Source: Symbiodinium sp. CCMP2592 (Eukaryota > Sar > Dinophyceae > Suessiales > Symbiodiniaceae). Taken from it: DNA of 64,000 nt. A program made the translations under genes and the position numbers. Under the pieces are notes generated by a model. It saw only the letters and a program-made list of their open reading frames with translations, had not been told where the DNA came from and did not search any database. Where the stretch lies: positions 62,001 to 126,000 of the forward strand of contig CAJNDT010006142.1 of NCBI GenBank assembly GCA_905221615.1, given 5' to 3'. Shown one piece after another: positions 1 to 9,516 of the stretch (the stretch's first letter is position 1; each line of letters starts with the position of its first letter).

Positions 1-3000
1 CAACTTATGGATGGCGAGCTTGGGACACTTGTGGCATGACCAGGTGGAAGTGCCTGGAGCGAAGGGCTACTCTGCCTGCACTGCCTTCAAAAAGCCTGAC
101 AAAGCTTCTCGGAAGAAACTTGTTCGAAGTGAGCCTCCCGTTCGCAGTTGTGGGAATGCAGGAGTTTTTCCTGGACTTGAAAGATGAGGGTGGTCTCCGG
201 CATCGAGTTTGAGCGGCAAGCGCGATGAATCGAAATAGGGTACTCTGGCTGGTTGTCAACCGCAGGTAGGATTGATCAAGTCTGTGTATCATAAGGATGT
301 CTCCAGTGGGGACAGGATGCAGCACAGGCACGTCTGAACTGAATGTTACAACAGATCCATGCCGCCTTGTCGCCCGCAGGGTCCTTTAGTGCTCTGTCTT
401 CATGCAGCAAGCCTTTGCAGCGGGGTGTGGGCGCCGCTGGCAAGCCGCTTAGTGCCAGAGTCCATAGTGGTGGCTTGATCCTCAGCAGCATCTAAAGACA
501 AAGACCTGTGTCACGACCGAGTAGTGAAACTCGTTGCAGGCATTGACTGACCTCAGGTGACCTGCGAGGTCATGGCAGATCAGATGCACCCAGTGGGCGA
601 GCACACTATTCCTGGCACGCGTTTGGGGAGGCGAGCCCGGCGAGTCGGGTCGGGCACCGTCAAGCGCACTTCCTGAGCCGACTTTTGCCCTTAGGACTTC
701 GTCCGATTGCTGCACTCCGTTTCGAAGCTGCATGGCCGTTGCCCGGCTGCTTGCATCACCCACTCTTTTGCAGGATCGGGCTGAGACAGTCTGAATCGCT
801 CCCAGCGATTCTGGCTTTGTGCACTTTGCCACGCTTTGCCTGCGCCAGGAGACACGGCTCTTATCGGCTTAGCGGCGAGGTCTTCTGCAAGATGCACATG
901 TCTTGTGCAAGACCACGTGTGGACGCGAGGCCAACCAGCATCAAGCTGCTGATGCTCGATCCGGTTCTGGCAGATGCCGAGGGTGCCACAACTGGAGCAG
1001 AGCGATTGGCCAAGGCGCGCTTGGGGCAAAAATGCCAGGACAGTGAAGCAGACCATCGGTTGCTGCCCATCCGAGAGGGCACAAGACGGCTCGGCGAGAA
1101 GGAAGCACACGGCTTCGAGTCACAGCAAGCTGTGGGCGAGGGGCTTGAACGAGTTCTTCGTGCTGCGCTGGCACGCCCATCCCTTCATCCAGAGGACCAC
1201 CCATCCTAGGGGTTCTAAGAGTGTCATGATATTGTCTAGCTGTCGTGGAGTTCTGCTGTTCTCAGGTTTCTCAAGGTTGCTATAGTTGCTCTTCAGGGTG
1301 TGCTGGAATCCGGCACAGGCTCCTTGTCTCCAAGTGGACATGGATCTAGAATTGGTGCCGCATGCCTCGTTGCGCTGCGTTGGCTGTCACGGGGAACGCT
1401 GATCTTGAGCGGGGACTAGGGGGAATTCGGGAGAGGCAAAGGCTGCATTCGCAGCTTACGGCAGCTACAACGACAATGGTCGATGGCGCTCGACGCTGAG
1501 ACCGCTGGCTTATGACTTACAGGCAGACGTGCAGCTGAAGGTTTGCTCTGTCGCCGCGAGAACGAGGCCGAGGTGTATATGAATCGCATCGCAGCTTGGC
1601 GGCAGTGCCACTAAACGATCCTCGTGGCAAGTGGGATCCTTGCAAGCCCCAGGCACTCGCCGATTACCTGTCCGAGAAGGCGATCAGTGCTGAGGCGACA
1701 ACGGCTTGGCGTCTTTCAGATTCTGTCCTATCAGACGGAGCCAAGGTCCATTTGGTACTGTCGTCCAAGCGCCGTGCCAAACCTGAAGATCAGGAGCAGC
1801 CGAGCCACTTTTCACTTTCTGTCCGGAGTTCCGAGCGGCACTGAGTCCACGCTGAATCTGTTCCGCACGTTGTGAGAGGAGCGCGCGCTTTTGCGCGACC
1901 GGCAGCAGGCAGAGCAGGTGGTGGCTCGATGCCTCCCCGGTTCGTCAGCTCCTGGTCCGAATAACGCATGCATCGACTTCTTTTGTTGTCCTGTCTTGCT
2001 GTTGTGTTCGATGAGTGCTGACACAGTGTGCTTTTGGTGTAAAACCAGACGAAGCTATTGAATGGTTAGGTGTTTTTCACATCCTGCTTTGGAGATGCAG
2101 GTTAGGTGCACCCGTGAAAGATGGGGCCGTGCGCTTTCCTGTACAAGGTCACATTGACAAGTCCGCCACATTGCTTCCCTTCTTGTTGTTTCTGACCGTC
2201 CTCACGTTCCTCCTTGGACGTTGGCTAGCTTTTCTCTCGGTCGAAAGATGGATTTGGTCAACTGCTGCTTTGACGTTTGCATGCCCATTACGTTCCTACC
2301 TTTGGGGAACTAGGTTCTTGAGCGGCTCGAGAGATTACAAAGATTGCCGTGCGATGTCATGAGCAGCCCGTCAACCGACAAGCATCTGCAAGCGTTTGGG
2401 CTGCCCCGTTCTCGCAATTGAACTCGATTTGCGCCTGCTGCTTCCAGCGCGTTTAGGGGGCTCGAGGCTGGGATAACCAGCCTGCTTCGCTTTGCATCAT
2501 GCAGGGGGAAGTGTTATCATCAGCACGCTCGCAGACCTGATCGTCTCACGATATCGTCCTTGCTTGGTTCAGAGATGTTCAGAGGGCTGTTCCGGTCAAG
2601 TTGCGATCCAAGTGATTTGGGCGACGCGCATCAGAGCAAGAACGCTGCTCAGCAAAAACGCAGAATGCCCTGTGCCAGCGGTGCAGGGCGCGGGACTGTG
2701 CATCCGCTTCTCGAGCGGTTCATGCAATTTGCGACAGAAAGGGTTTCTGTGATTTCCCCGGAGGTTCATGCAGCTGACGGGCTGGGACACTTCCTTCTTC
2801 TAGAAGACCCTGGATACGTTGCCCAATTGGTTCAACGTTTTGTGTCACAAAGCTGACCTCGACCTGGCGGGAGTGAAAACCTGCTCCAGTATGCTGAGAC
2901 ATAATCCTTCGTATAATGGCACAAACACACGAGCAGCCTTGAATTTGCGGAGGCAGGACTACGGCGAAATCTGGCCACCTATGGATCTCTCATAAGTGCA

Positions 3001-3302
3001 TGTGGCAACGCACTCCAGTGGCAGGCTTGGCGGGGCAATTTCAAGTTCAAGTGGCTGCTTCAGCGTCGAGTATGTCTTTGGCATGCTGCCTTACAAAGGC
3101 ATCTTTGCACTTCCTGCAGCAACTACAGACAACCAAGCTGGATCCTCAGTGCAGCCTATGCCGTCGAAATCTTTCGAAATCCACTATAGCCTTTGTCAAC
3201 ATCTTCGGTTTGACTCCACCTGCCAACTAGCGTGGTCGCCATCGCTTTTCACACCGCCTACCCAACGCGATTGTCGTGTAACACGCGTGTGTGTGTAAGG
3301 AT
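1..3302. other. No supported gene
   Basis: Only short ORFs occur on either strand and none shows a recognisable domain. The longest overlap one another on opposite strands, which is typical of chance ORFs in moderately GC-rich DNA. I see no repeat structure until a short GT-rich run at about 3285-3298, just before the dispersed repeat at 3303. It is probably host intergenic or intronic sequence, or decayed repeats. Confidence 0.5.
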
Positions 3303-3374
3303 GTGTAAGGACAAGCCGGCGAACGTCGATGCCGAAGCTGCTTTCGGTTCGACGTCGATCGGCCTTTTAAGCTC
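3303..3374 (+). repeat. Dispersed 72-bp repeat, copy 1
   Basis: This block matches 59145-59216 over 72 bases with about 3 differences. Here it lies just upstream of the DIRS-like element. At 59 kb it lies between other dispersed repeats. It could be a terminal or untranslated part of a retroelement, or a host repeat used as an insertion neighbourhood. Confidence 0.8.
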
Positions 3375-3432
3375 ACTGACTTATCATGCTTGCTGAGTTC
3401 GGTTCTCAAGTTTCTTTGGGATCAAGGAGTGA

Positions 3433-3738
3433 ATGGCCCTTAGGCCTGTGCAAGCCTCCCTTTTGGGTGGCTCCGTCGCATCCCTTCTTTTCAGGGCGGC
3501 CGAGGACTTCATTCCCTCTGTCTTTGAACCTCCAGGATCTGTGCCATTCGTGTGCCCGGCCTTGGATTTGCCGGAGGGCTTGCATTGGCCTTCTCTTTGC
3601 ATCGGGGTCCTAGTGGGGCTAGCTGCGGGGCCATTGATAGATTTGGTTTATCTTCTTAGGGTCTGGTGGAGTGCTGTTGTGAGAGAGCGTATTGCTGCGC
3701 TTCGGCCCAGGGCCGGACCTCTATACAGGGTTCTGTGA
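3433..3738 (+). CDS. Short N-terminal ORF with membrane helix
   Basis: This 101-residue ORF is the first of the DIRS-like element. A hydrophobic stretch at about residues 52-76 (LCIGVLVGLAAGPLIDLVYL) is a probable membrane-spanning helix, followed by basic residues. No catalytic motif is visible. It precedes the Gag-like ORF by a few bases and overlaps the leader of the next frame. I know of no function; position and length suggest a small structural or leader protein of the retroelement. The ATG at 3433 is the natural start because the frame upstream has no better context. Confidence 0.5.
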   Translation: MALRPVQASLLGGSVASLLFRAAEDFIPSVFEPPGSVPFVCPALDLPEGLHWPSLCIGVLVGLAAGPLIDLVYLLRVWWSAVVRERIAALRPRAGPLYRVL

Positions 3739-3742
3739 TTGC

Positions 3743-4211
3743 ATGAGTGCACCAGATCCTGCCCTGCTCCAGCTTGTTGTGACTGTGCAGGACTTGGCAA
3801 CTGAGGTCAGGCGGCTCAGCTCCGAGCTTCGAGCTGTACAGGTGTTGGTTTCTGAGAGACTGGGGCCTGTGAGCCCAAGGGACCGCCAGCCGCGAGTTCC
3901 CGAGGTAAGCCCTCACCCGTGGAATCCCACAGAGGTCCGAGATCACCGAGGAGGAGCGGAGGGACATTGCTAAGAGAGTGGGGTTGTGGTTCTGTCGGTG
4001 CCTAGCCGGGCAGCATCGGGGTCTTAGCGGTCGTGAGGAGAATCCTTTGGCAAACAGGGTGTACCTTGTGCTTCGGGATCACAGTGGGAAGAGGAAAGCC
4101 CCGAGGTTCGACCCCGCGAGCTTCGGTTTGCCTACGTTGGCGGGGAAGCCAATTTTGAATATGAGGTTGGTGCTTCAGCCGTTGGAGACGGCGATTCTCG
4201 CCGCACCATAG
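3743..4211 (+). CDS. Gag-like ORF interrupted by a 28-nt insertion
   Basis: From the ATG at 3743 the frame encodes a coiled-coil-like segment (leucines spaced at 3-4 residues, about residues 8-35). It runs into a 28-nt stretch at 3905-3932 that begins GT and ends AG. Skipping those 28 bases restores one continuous frame to the stop at 4211. The downstream part carries an acidic-basic motif (EITEEERRDIAKRVG) and a small Cys pair. Whether the 28 bases are a tiny intron or an insertion cannot be decided from sequence alone. It precedes the larger Gag-like ORF at 4223 and was probably one polypeptide with it. Confidence 0.5.
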
Positions 4212-4222
4212 CAGTCATTCTT

Positions 4223-5062
4223 GTGGTCCCTTTTGAAGGCAGGACCCTTGCAGTTTTTCCTCAAAAGGCTTGGGATAAGAAAGTCAGCAAGCGTAAGCTG
4301 CCTCCGGGTCCCTTCAGCAAACCCATGCTTGTGGAAGTAGTTTGTGCATCCCCGACGGACCGCTCTGTCGTGGGAACCGAGCCTGCCATCAAAGTGTGGA
4401 TAGGGTTGTTAGCCGCAAGCCTGGCCGACCAGGTTACCTTTGAGTCCGGCGACCTCCCCGACATCTCTTTTGCCACTTCATCGAAGGCGGGACTTCCGTT
4501 TGCCGAAGCCCTGGTCGACCTAGCTGAAACCCATTTTGGGTTCCATAGTGCCCTTAGCGCAGCTGCCGGGGGAGACGTGTATGAGCAGAGGTTCCGTGCC
4601 CTGGAAGCCAGCATAGCCCGCATCGCCGAAAGTGTTGGAAAGCTTGCTGGTTCTCCTGAGCCGGGCGCTGCTGCCCCTGACCCCGCGGTTTTGAAGGCTG
4701 CTAGCAAGAAGAAAGCTGCTGCGAAGCGTGCCGCCGTGCCTCCTACTGAAGGTTCGGTTCCTGGTACACCTAGGCCCCGGGGCCTCGCGAAAGAGGTTGC
4801 TTCCCTTGACCCTGCTGTGGCAGAGGCTGCTCTGAGTGTTGGGGTGTCCCAAGCTGAACTTGCCGAGATCAGCAAGATGATGCGAGGCGGGCGCGGGGCT
4901 CTCCATGACTATCCAGGTTCGGGCGACCGGGATCATGCTGAGGGTGTTGGCAGCCTGCCACCCCTCAGCGGAGGCGAGGAGGAGTTGCCAGACGAAGCTT
5001 CCAGCTCCGGCCATGGAGCGTGCAGTCCTCGCCCTTACGAATATCATGAAGCAGATTGTTGA
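4223..5062 (+). CDS. Gag-like protein, N-terminal part
   Basis: A 279-residue ORF with a globular N-terminal half and an Ala/Lys/Pro-rich segment at about 150-200 (KAASKKKAAAKRAA). The codons after about position 4905 lose their counterpart in frame. The conserved protein continues in the ORF starting at 4905, so a frameshift lies near 4900-4960. No enzymatic motif is present. Its place directly upstream of the RT of the same element supports a structural (Gag-like) role in packaging element RNA, which is an inference from order. Confidence 0.55.
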   Translation: MVPFEGRTLAVFPQKAWDKKVSKRKLPPGPFSKPMLVEVVCASPTDRSVVGTEPAIKVWIGLLAASLADQVTFESGDLPDISFATSSKAGLPFAEALVDLAETHFGFHSALSAAAGGDVYEQRFRALEASIARIAESVGKLAGSPEPGAAAPDPAVLKAASKKKAAAKRAAVPPTEGSVPGTPRPRGLAKEVASLDPAVAEAALSVGVSQAELAEISKMMRGGRGALHDYPGSGDRDHAEGVGSLPPLSGGEEELPDEASSSGHGACSPRPYEYHEADC

Positions 5063-5786
5063 CAAAAACAAGACCGGAGAGCGAGCTTCCACACTTGATG
5101 CCGCCTTGGACCAGGCTGAGAGCAGCACAGGGTCGGATCTCTTTGGCTTGGGCAGTGGCTCTGGAGGCCGCTCCAAAGCTGCTGCATATCGTTTGCTTCG
5201 GGAGAGTTTGGAACGCTCCCCAGAGCTGATTTATCAAGAGATCGAGCGGCTCATGGACGAGGACCTCCTCTCCAGAAGAGCTGTGGGGTCGTTGTCATCC
5301 GCTCAGAGCTCGGCCCGAGCTTGGATCGAATTTCGGTCCAGAGTCGGATTCTTCCCGACGACGATCCGAGTTCTGTGGTGCTTGGGAGGCATCTTAGATT
5401 GCCTCCGGGATGATCGAGTTGCCGAGGCGCGGGCGCGCACGTGCTTGGCGATCGCGGCGGTGGATCAGCAGTGCATCGATGCTGGGGGATGGGTATATGC
5501 CCAAGAAATCCTTCTTGAAAGTCCGCCGCCCTTGGGGTCGTTCCAGGGTCGAAGGGTCTTGATGGACCCTTTGAATTCCTACCACACCCGCCTCCTCAGC
5601 AGCCGGTGGTCCGACGTCCTGCTCCACAGAGTCAAGGAGATGGAGACTTTCCTGGAGGCCAAGCGCAAGCTGGGCCGTGGTCGTGGTTCCGAACCTAGTG
5701 TTCCCAAAGGTGGTGAGGAAGAGGCCCTTCCTCCCGGTGGTCGTGGAGGCCGTCAATCCGAAGAATGGTGCTCCTGGTACTGGTGA
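4905..5786 (+). CDS. Gag-like protein, C-terminal part
   Basis: A 293-residue ORF containing the segment RSKAAAYRLLRESLERSP and, further on, RSRVGFFPTTIRVLWCLGGI and a region with paired Ala/Arg helices. I associate these with Gag-like ORFs of dinoflagellate DIRS-type elements. It ends in a Gly/Pro/Arg-rich tail. It overlaps the preceding ORF in a different frame, a sign of an indel rather than of programmed overlap. No protease motif is seen. It is followed after 30 nt by the RT frame. Confidence 0.6.
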   Translation: MTIQVRATGIMLRVLAACHPSAEARRSCQTKLPAPAMERAVLALTNIMKQIVDKNKTGERASTLDAALDQAESSTGSDLFGLGSGSGGRSKAAAYRLLRESLERSPELIYQEIERLMDEDLLSRRAVGSLSSAQSSARAWIEFRSRVGFFPTTIRVLWCLGGILDCLRDDRVAEARARTCLAIAAVDQQCIDAGGWVYAQEILLESPPPLGSFQGRRVLMDPLNSYHTRLLSSRWSDVLLHRVKEMETFLEAKRKLGRGRGSEPSVPKGGEEEALPPGGRGGRQSEEWCSWYW

Positions 5787-5816
5787 CAAGCCGGGCCCCT
5801 CCGGGGGCCAGGGGCA

Positions 5817-6959
5817 ATGGGGTGGTGTTTTCTCTCCGCCTGGCTCTGTGCCGGGCTCTGGGCCATGCCTCTTCCGGAAGCGGCTGGTCCCGTCTTTGTT
5901 GCAAGCGACCTCTGGAATTCATTGTCGGAGGTCCTGGAAACAGATCAGGCGCTCTCGGCTCATTTTGCATCTGGCTGCTCTGGCCCTTCCTTTGTGAATC
6001 GGGCCTTCTTTCGTTCTTCTCTGGCGGAGGTAGGCTCCAGGTGTGCCGACGTTGCCCTCTGCAATGCCAAGGCCCTTCATGTTAGGGCCACCGTGTTGGA
6101 CAGCCTCCTCGCCTTACCTTTTCACCGCGTTTGTCGAGGCGCGGTCGCCTCTCCCTTCCCAGACAGCCCTGCAAACGTTGATGCTCAGGTTGTTCGCCGA
6201 TGCTGGCGACGCTTGAGCGACCGCCTTCGAGAGTGGGACCTTTTCCCGCCTGTTACCCGCCAGGATTTAGGCCGCTCTGCTGGCAAGGTTGAGAAAATCG
6301 AGGAGCAGATAGGGGTCCTTCAGCAAGACCGTGGCGCTGCGGGCCCGGGCCTTCCAAACTTGGCTTTGGCCCAGGACGTCGTTGCTTCGAGGATCTCTTT
6401 TACCGGTGTGCCCGAGTTCGATCCGTGCCCGTACTTGGACGACCAGTTGCGCGACCTTTATGTGCGGCCGAAGGACTTCTCTTGCAGCTTCGCCGACCTG
6501 CCCGACGCCCCCCCTAAGGTAAGGTTTAGGTCCCCGGGTTATAAAGGTAAGCTTGACCTTCTCGCCCTTTTGGATTCTGGTGAGCGCTTGGCCCTGCGGC
6601 CGGCTTCGCAGAGCACCGCCCAAGGGTGCTGCGGAGTCTTCTCAGTTCCCAAAAGTGCGAGCCGGGACCGCCTCATAATCGATGCGAGACCAGGCAATGC
6701 GGTCCAGACTGGCGACAACCGGTGGCTTGTCTTGATGCCGACTTCTGCTGCGCTGCTCGGCATCGAACTTGAGGAAGCCGAGGTTGCCACTTTCTCTGGG
6801 GCTGACATAAAGGAGTTCTACCATAACTTCCTTGTGTCTGAACAGCGGCTTCTCTGTACACCTTTCAGGGTACCTTTACGCCTGCCGACCTGGCCTGTCT
6901 CCGCAGCTTCTGAAGTGCACTCGAGTCGCCGCCTCTCTCCGGACGATGGCGATGGGTGA
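5817..6959 (+). CDS. Reverse transcriptase, fingers and palm part 1 (DIRS-like)
   Basis: This 380-residue ORF carries the fingers region with the conserved-looking RLIIDARPGN and a palm motif-A region GADIKEFYHNF, where the first catalytic Asp lies in GADI. After about position 6870 the protein leaves this frame. The motif-B region (MAMGDINSVSFGQASH) is read in another frame at about 6938-6990. The start at 5817 is the first ATG after the Gag stop. RT would copy element RNA to cDNA. The frameshift makes this copy inactive unless it is an assembly error. Confidence 0.7.
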   Translation: MGWCFLSAWLCAGLWAMPLPEAAGPVFVASDLWNSLSEVLETDQALSAHFASGCSGPSFVNRAFFRSSLAEVGSRCADVALCNAKALHVRATVLDSLLALPFHRVCRGAVASPFPDSPANVDAQVVRRCWRRLSDRLREWDLFPPVTRQDLGRSAGKVEKIEEQIGVLQQDRGAAGPGLPNLALAQDVVASRISFTGVPEFDPCPYLDDQLRDLYVRPKDFSCSFADLPDAPPKVRFRSPGYKGKLDLLALLDSGERLALRPASQSTAQGCCGVFSVPKSASRDRLIIDARPGNAVQTGDNRWLVLMPTSAALLGIELEEAEVATFSGADIKEFYHNFLVSEQRLLCTPFRVPLRLPTWPVSAASEVHSSRRLSPDDGDG

Positions 6960-7045
6960 CATCAACTCGGTCTCTTTCGGGCAAGCTTCGCATATCGGGC
7001 TAATGTTTATTTTTCGGGGTCATAGGTCCAGACAAGCTGCTCACT

Positions 7046-7891
7046 TTGCGCGGCCGGTTTCCTCGCGGCGACCTTGCCTTAGGCATAGTCATCGACGATC
7101 TCGTTTGCATCGAGAAGTCTTTGCGTAGCCTCGGGCCCAGGAAAGCCAAGGTTGTCATGGAGAAGGTGCACCTTGCTTACAAGAAGGCTCCTCTCCCTGT
7201 GCACCAAGGGAAGTGCTTCAACGATCAGCACCGAGCCAGCTTTTGGGGCTCCGAGGTCGACGGGCTGTGTGGCTGGGTCCGGCCGTCTTGGTCCCGAGTC
7301 ATCCCCCTCGTGTCCCTCACCATCGCGTGCATAAAGCTGCCGGTTCTCAGCGTGAGTCTTTTAGAGGTTTTAGCGGGTTCCTGGATAGCTGTTGTGTCGT
7401 ACCGACGCAGGCTCATGAGCCTTCTTAACCACATCTACTTGATTCAGTGGGGCAGAAGCAGAAAGGATGTTGTGAGGAGCACACCGGGGCTCCGGGCCGA
7501 ACTCTTTGCCTTGTGTGCCCTCGCTCCTTTCGTTGTGTGCGACATGCGGGCCTGCTCTTCAGGCCTTTTGGTCTGCACCGACGCCTCTGATCTCGTTGGG
7601 GCCGGTGCTGTTGCTGAGGTTGGTCGCGTTTGGGGCAAGGAACTGCACCGCCATGCCCTTTGCAAAGGTCTCTGGAACCGACTCTTGCGCCCCAGCGAGT
7701 GCCTTCTCTGCCGAGCTGGTGCCTTGGAGGCAGAATCCGAACTGCCCGGAGAGTCCTTTCGGACACACGCGCTCTGGACCTCCCTTTGTCGGTTTCTTAG
7801 CTTCAGGGTTCTGGGATCCTTCAAGAGGCGTGGCACCTCGCACATAAACCTCAAAAAAGCCGAGAGCTGCTGGATTCGCAAGTGGTTTTAG
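7046..7891 (+). CDS. Reverse transcriptase palm part 2 and RNase H-like region
   Basis: The ORF opens in the palm. GIVIDDLVCIEKS is the position of the YxDD catalytic box, here IDDL with Tyr replaced by Val-Ile, as is common in DIRS-like RTs. The thumb follows. Then comes an RNase H-like start, LVCTDASDLVGAGAV, with an Asp in the position of the first RNase H carboxylate. The frame differs from the preceding RT part. Together with 5817-6959 it forms one enzyme broken by two frameshifts between about 6870 and 7046. Confidence 0.7.
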   Translation: MRGRFPRGDLALGIVIDDLVCIEKSLRSLGPRKAKVVMEKVHLAYKKAPLPVHQGKCFNDQHRASFWGSEVDGLCGWVRPSWSRVIPLVSLTIACIKLPVLSVSLLEVLAGSWIAVVSYRRRLMSLLNHIYLIQWGRSRKDVVRSTPGLRAELFALCALAPFVVCDMRACSSGLLVCTDASDLVGAGAVAEVGRVWGKELHRHALCKGLWNRLLRPSECLLCRAGALEAESELPGESFRTHALWTSLCRFLSFRVLGSFKRRGTSHINLKKAESCWIRKWF

Positions 7892-9516
7892 GCTCACTGC
7901 TGAAGGGACGATCGAGCTCACCTGTGCTCAACGTGATTTTGCATGGCTCTGTGCCCGCCTTCATATTTTTCAATGTTCACCCCTCCTACAGCTTCGTAGC
8001 TTCGGAGGACAACCCCTCTGATGACCCGAGCCGACTCAGGCCTATTCGTTCGCCGACTTCACCTGTGCCTTCTTGGTTCGAGGCGGGGTCTTTGGGAAGG
8101 TTTGAAGGGTTGGATCGTTTTCTGGCAGGGTTACCTGAACTCCTCGCCTCTTTTGCAGCTCGCAGCCGAGATCCCTTGCCTACTAGTGCCTCTCGTCGAG
8201 ACCACTCCGGGGGCCAAAGCGAAGACCAATCGCAAGGGGGCTCTGCTGTTTCAAGTTGCGGTAAGGATGAGAGTGCTGCTCAGAGCCCTTTGGAGCCCGG
8301 CTCAGAATTTTCGGCCGTGCCTTTAAAGCGATTTTTCAAACAGTGCCGAGCTTCTCAATTTGTCTGGCCGGAATCTCTCAGGCCTCCTGCGCGTGTGCGA
8401 CCAAGCCGCTCTGTGTACTTAAGCCTCTTTGCAAATAAGTGTCGAGTCGCCCGGGCCTTTGTTCAGAACCAGAAAGTCCCTGCTCTCAGTTTCGACTGGA
8501 GTTACAGCGACAGCCAGGACTTGAGTTGCCCGGAGCTTCAGCAGCGTTTGTTTGCAGCTGCCAGGTTGGGCGCTTTTGTTTGCGTTGGCATGACACCGCC
8601 AGGAAGCACTTTCTCGCAGGCCGCCAGGCCATGTTACCGTAGCCGGGAGTTTCCCGCCAGTTTGCCAAACTTAAGCCCTCACAGTGCAGCTAAGGTTGCC
8701 TCCGAAAACCGGTCTCTCGACTTCGCCTGCACGTTTGCCTCCCTCCCCGCTGATCTTCGGATCCCCTTCTGGATTTCCGGGCCTGCCTCTTCGCACATGT
8801 GGGTTTATCCTTCTGTCCTCGAGGTCCTCGGTCGTCTCCAGCCGCCCCACTTTTGGACTTTCGACCGCTGCCGTTTTTCCGAGCCATGGCAAAAGCGCAC
8901 TCACGTTCTTTTGACCGCTGGGCTGGCAGGTGTGGAAACGTACTGTCTTGGAGGCCACTCTCACCAACGCCTTCGAGGACGAGCTGGAGCTTCTGGTCCG
9001 GACTGGACAAAAGTTGCGGGAGAGTGGCCGCGCGGAGCCGCTTTGGAACTGGCCCGGAGCCTTGCCACACAGTGTGGGTCTAGTTCCGAGTCTGCTACTA
9101 CTTCTGCTTTTGTTGGACATCTGCGGATAGGCGAGGCGAAGAATCCAGGACCGCCTAAGCGCGTACCGCGGCGTGGTTCTCTGCTCGACGTTGAGCTGGT
9201 GGAGGCTGCGACTTTGCGAGTACGAGCTGAGATCTGGTCAGTTTTTGTGGCCTGGCTTCGAGAGGGGTTATCGGAGGGTGCCGTTCTTGGCATCTTCCGA
9301 TGCCCCCCATTGTTGGCTCTTATGCTCAGAGACTACGGAGACGTGCTGTACCAGACTGGTTTCCCGCTCGGGTCCTACAGACAGCTGCTGGCGCATGGCC
9401 AGAAGTTACTGCCTCTTCTTAAGCCCCACATGAGTGTGGCTTGGAACATGGTCAGTCGTTGGGAGGAGCTGCAACGCGTCTGCCACCGCACACCTCTGCT
9501 GGAATGGCTTACATGA
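7882..9516 (+). CDS. End of RNase H region and N-terminal tyrosine-recombinase part
   Basis: A 544-residue ORF. Its first part includes ASEDNPSDDPSR, matching the DNxADxxSR-like end of RNase H domains in DIRS elements. At about residues 412-424 lies RIGEAKNPGPP, followed by a segment with the helical pattern of the core-binding domain of a tyrosine recombinase. The frame ends at 9516, and the catalytic domain continues in the frame of 9441. The NPGP-containing motif marks the junction between the two enzymes; see findings. Confidence 0.6.
   Translation: MVLGSLLKGRSSSPVLNVILHGSVPAFIFFNVHPSYSFVASEDNPSDDPSRLRPIRSPTSPVPSWFEAGSLGRFEGLDRFLAGLPELLASFAARSRDPLPTSASRRDHSGGQSEDQSQGGSAVSSCGKDESAAQSPLEPGSEFSAVPLKRFFKQCRASQFVWPESLRPPARVRPSRSVYLSLFANKCRVARAFVQNQKVPALSFDWSYSDSQDLSCPELQQRLFAAARLGAFVCVGMTPPGSTFSQAARPCYRSREFPASLPNLSPHSAAKVASENRSLDFACTFASLPADLRIPFWISGPASSHMWVYPSVLEVLGRLQPPHFWTFDRCRFSEPWQKRTHVLLTAGLAGVETYCLGGHSHQRLRGRAGASGPDWTKVAGEWPRGAALELARSLATQCGSSSESATTSAFVGHLRIGEAKNPGPPKRVPRRGSLLDVELVEAATLRVRAEIWSVFVAWLREGLSEGAVLGIFRCPPLLALMLRDYGDVLYQTGFPLGSYRQLLAHGQKLLPLLKPHMSVAWNMVSRWEELQRVCHRTPLLEWLT

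Noticed and set aside
4261-5237. Minus-strand ORFs opposite the Gag-like genes
   Set aside because: Shadows of the + strand coding sequence, with no motifs of their own.
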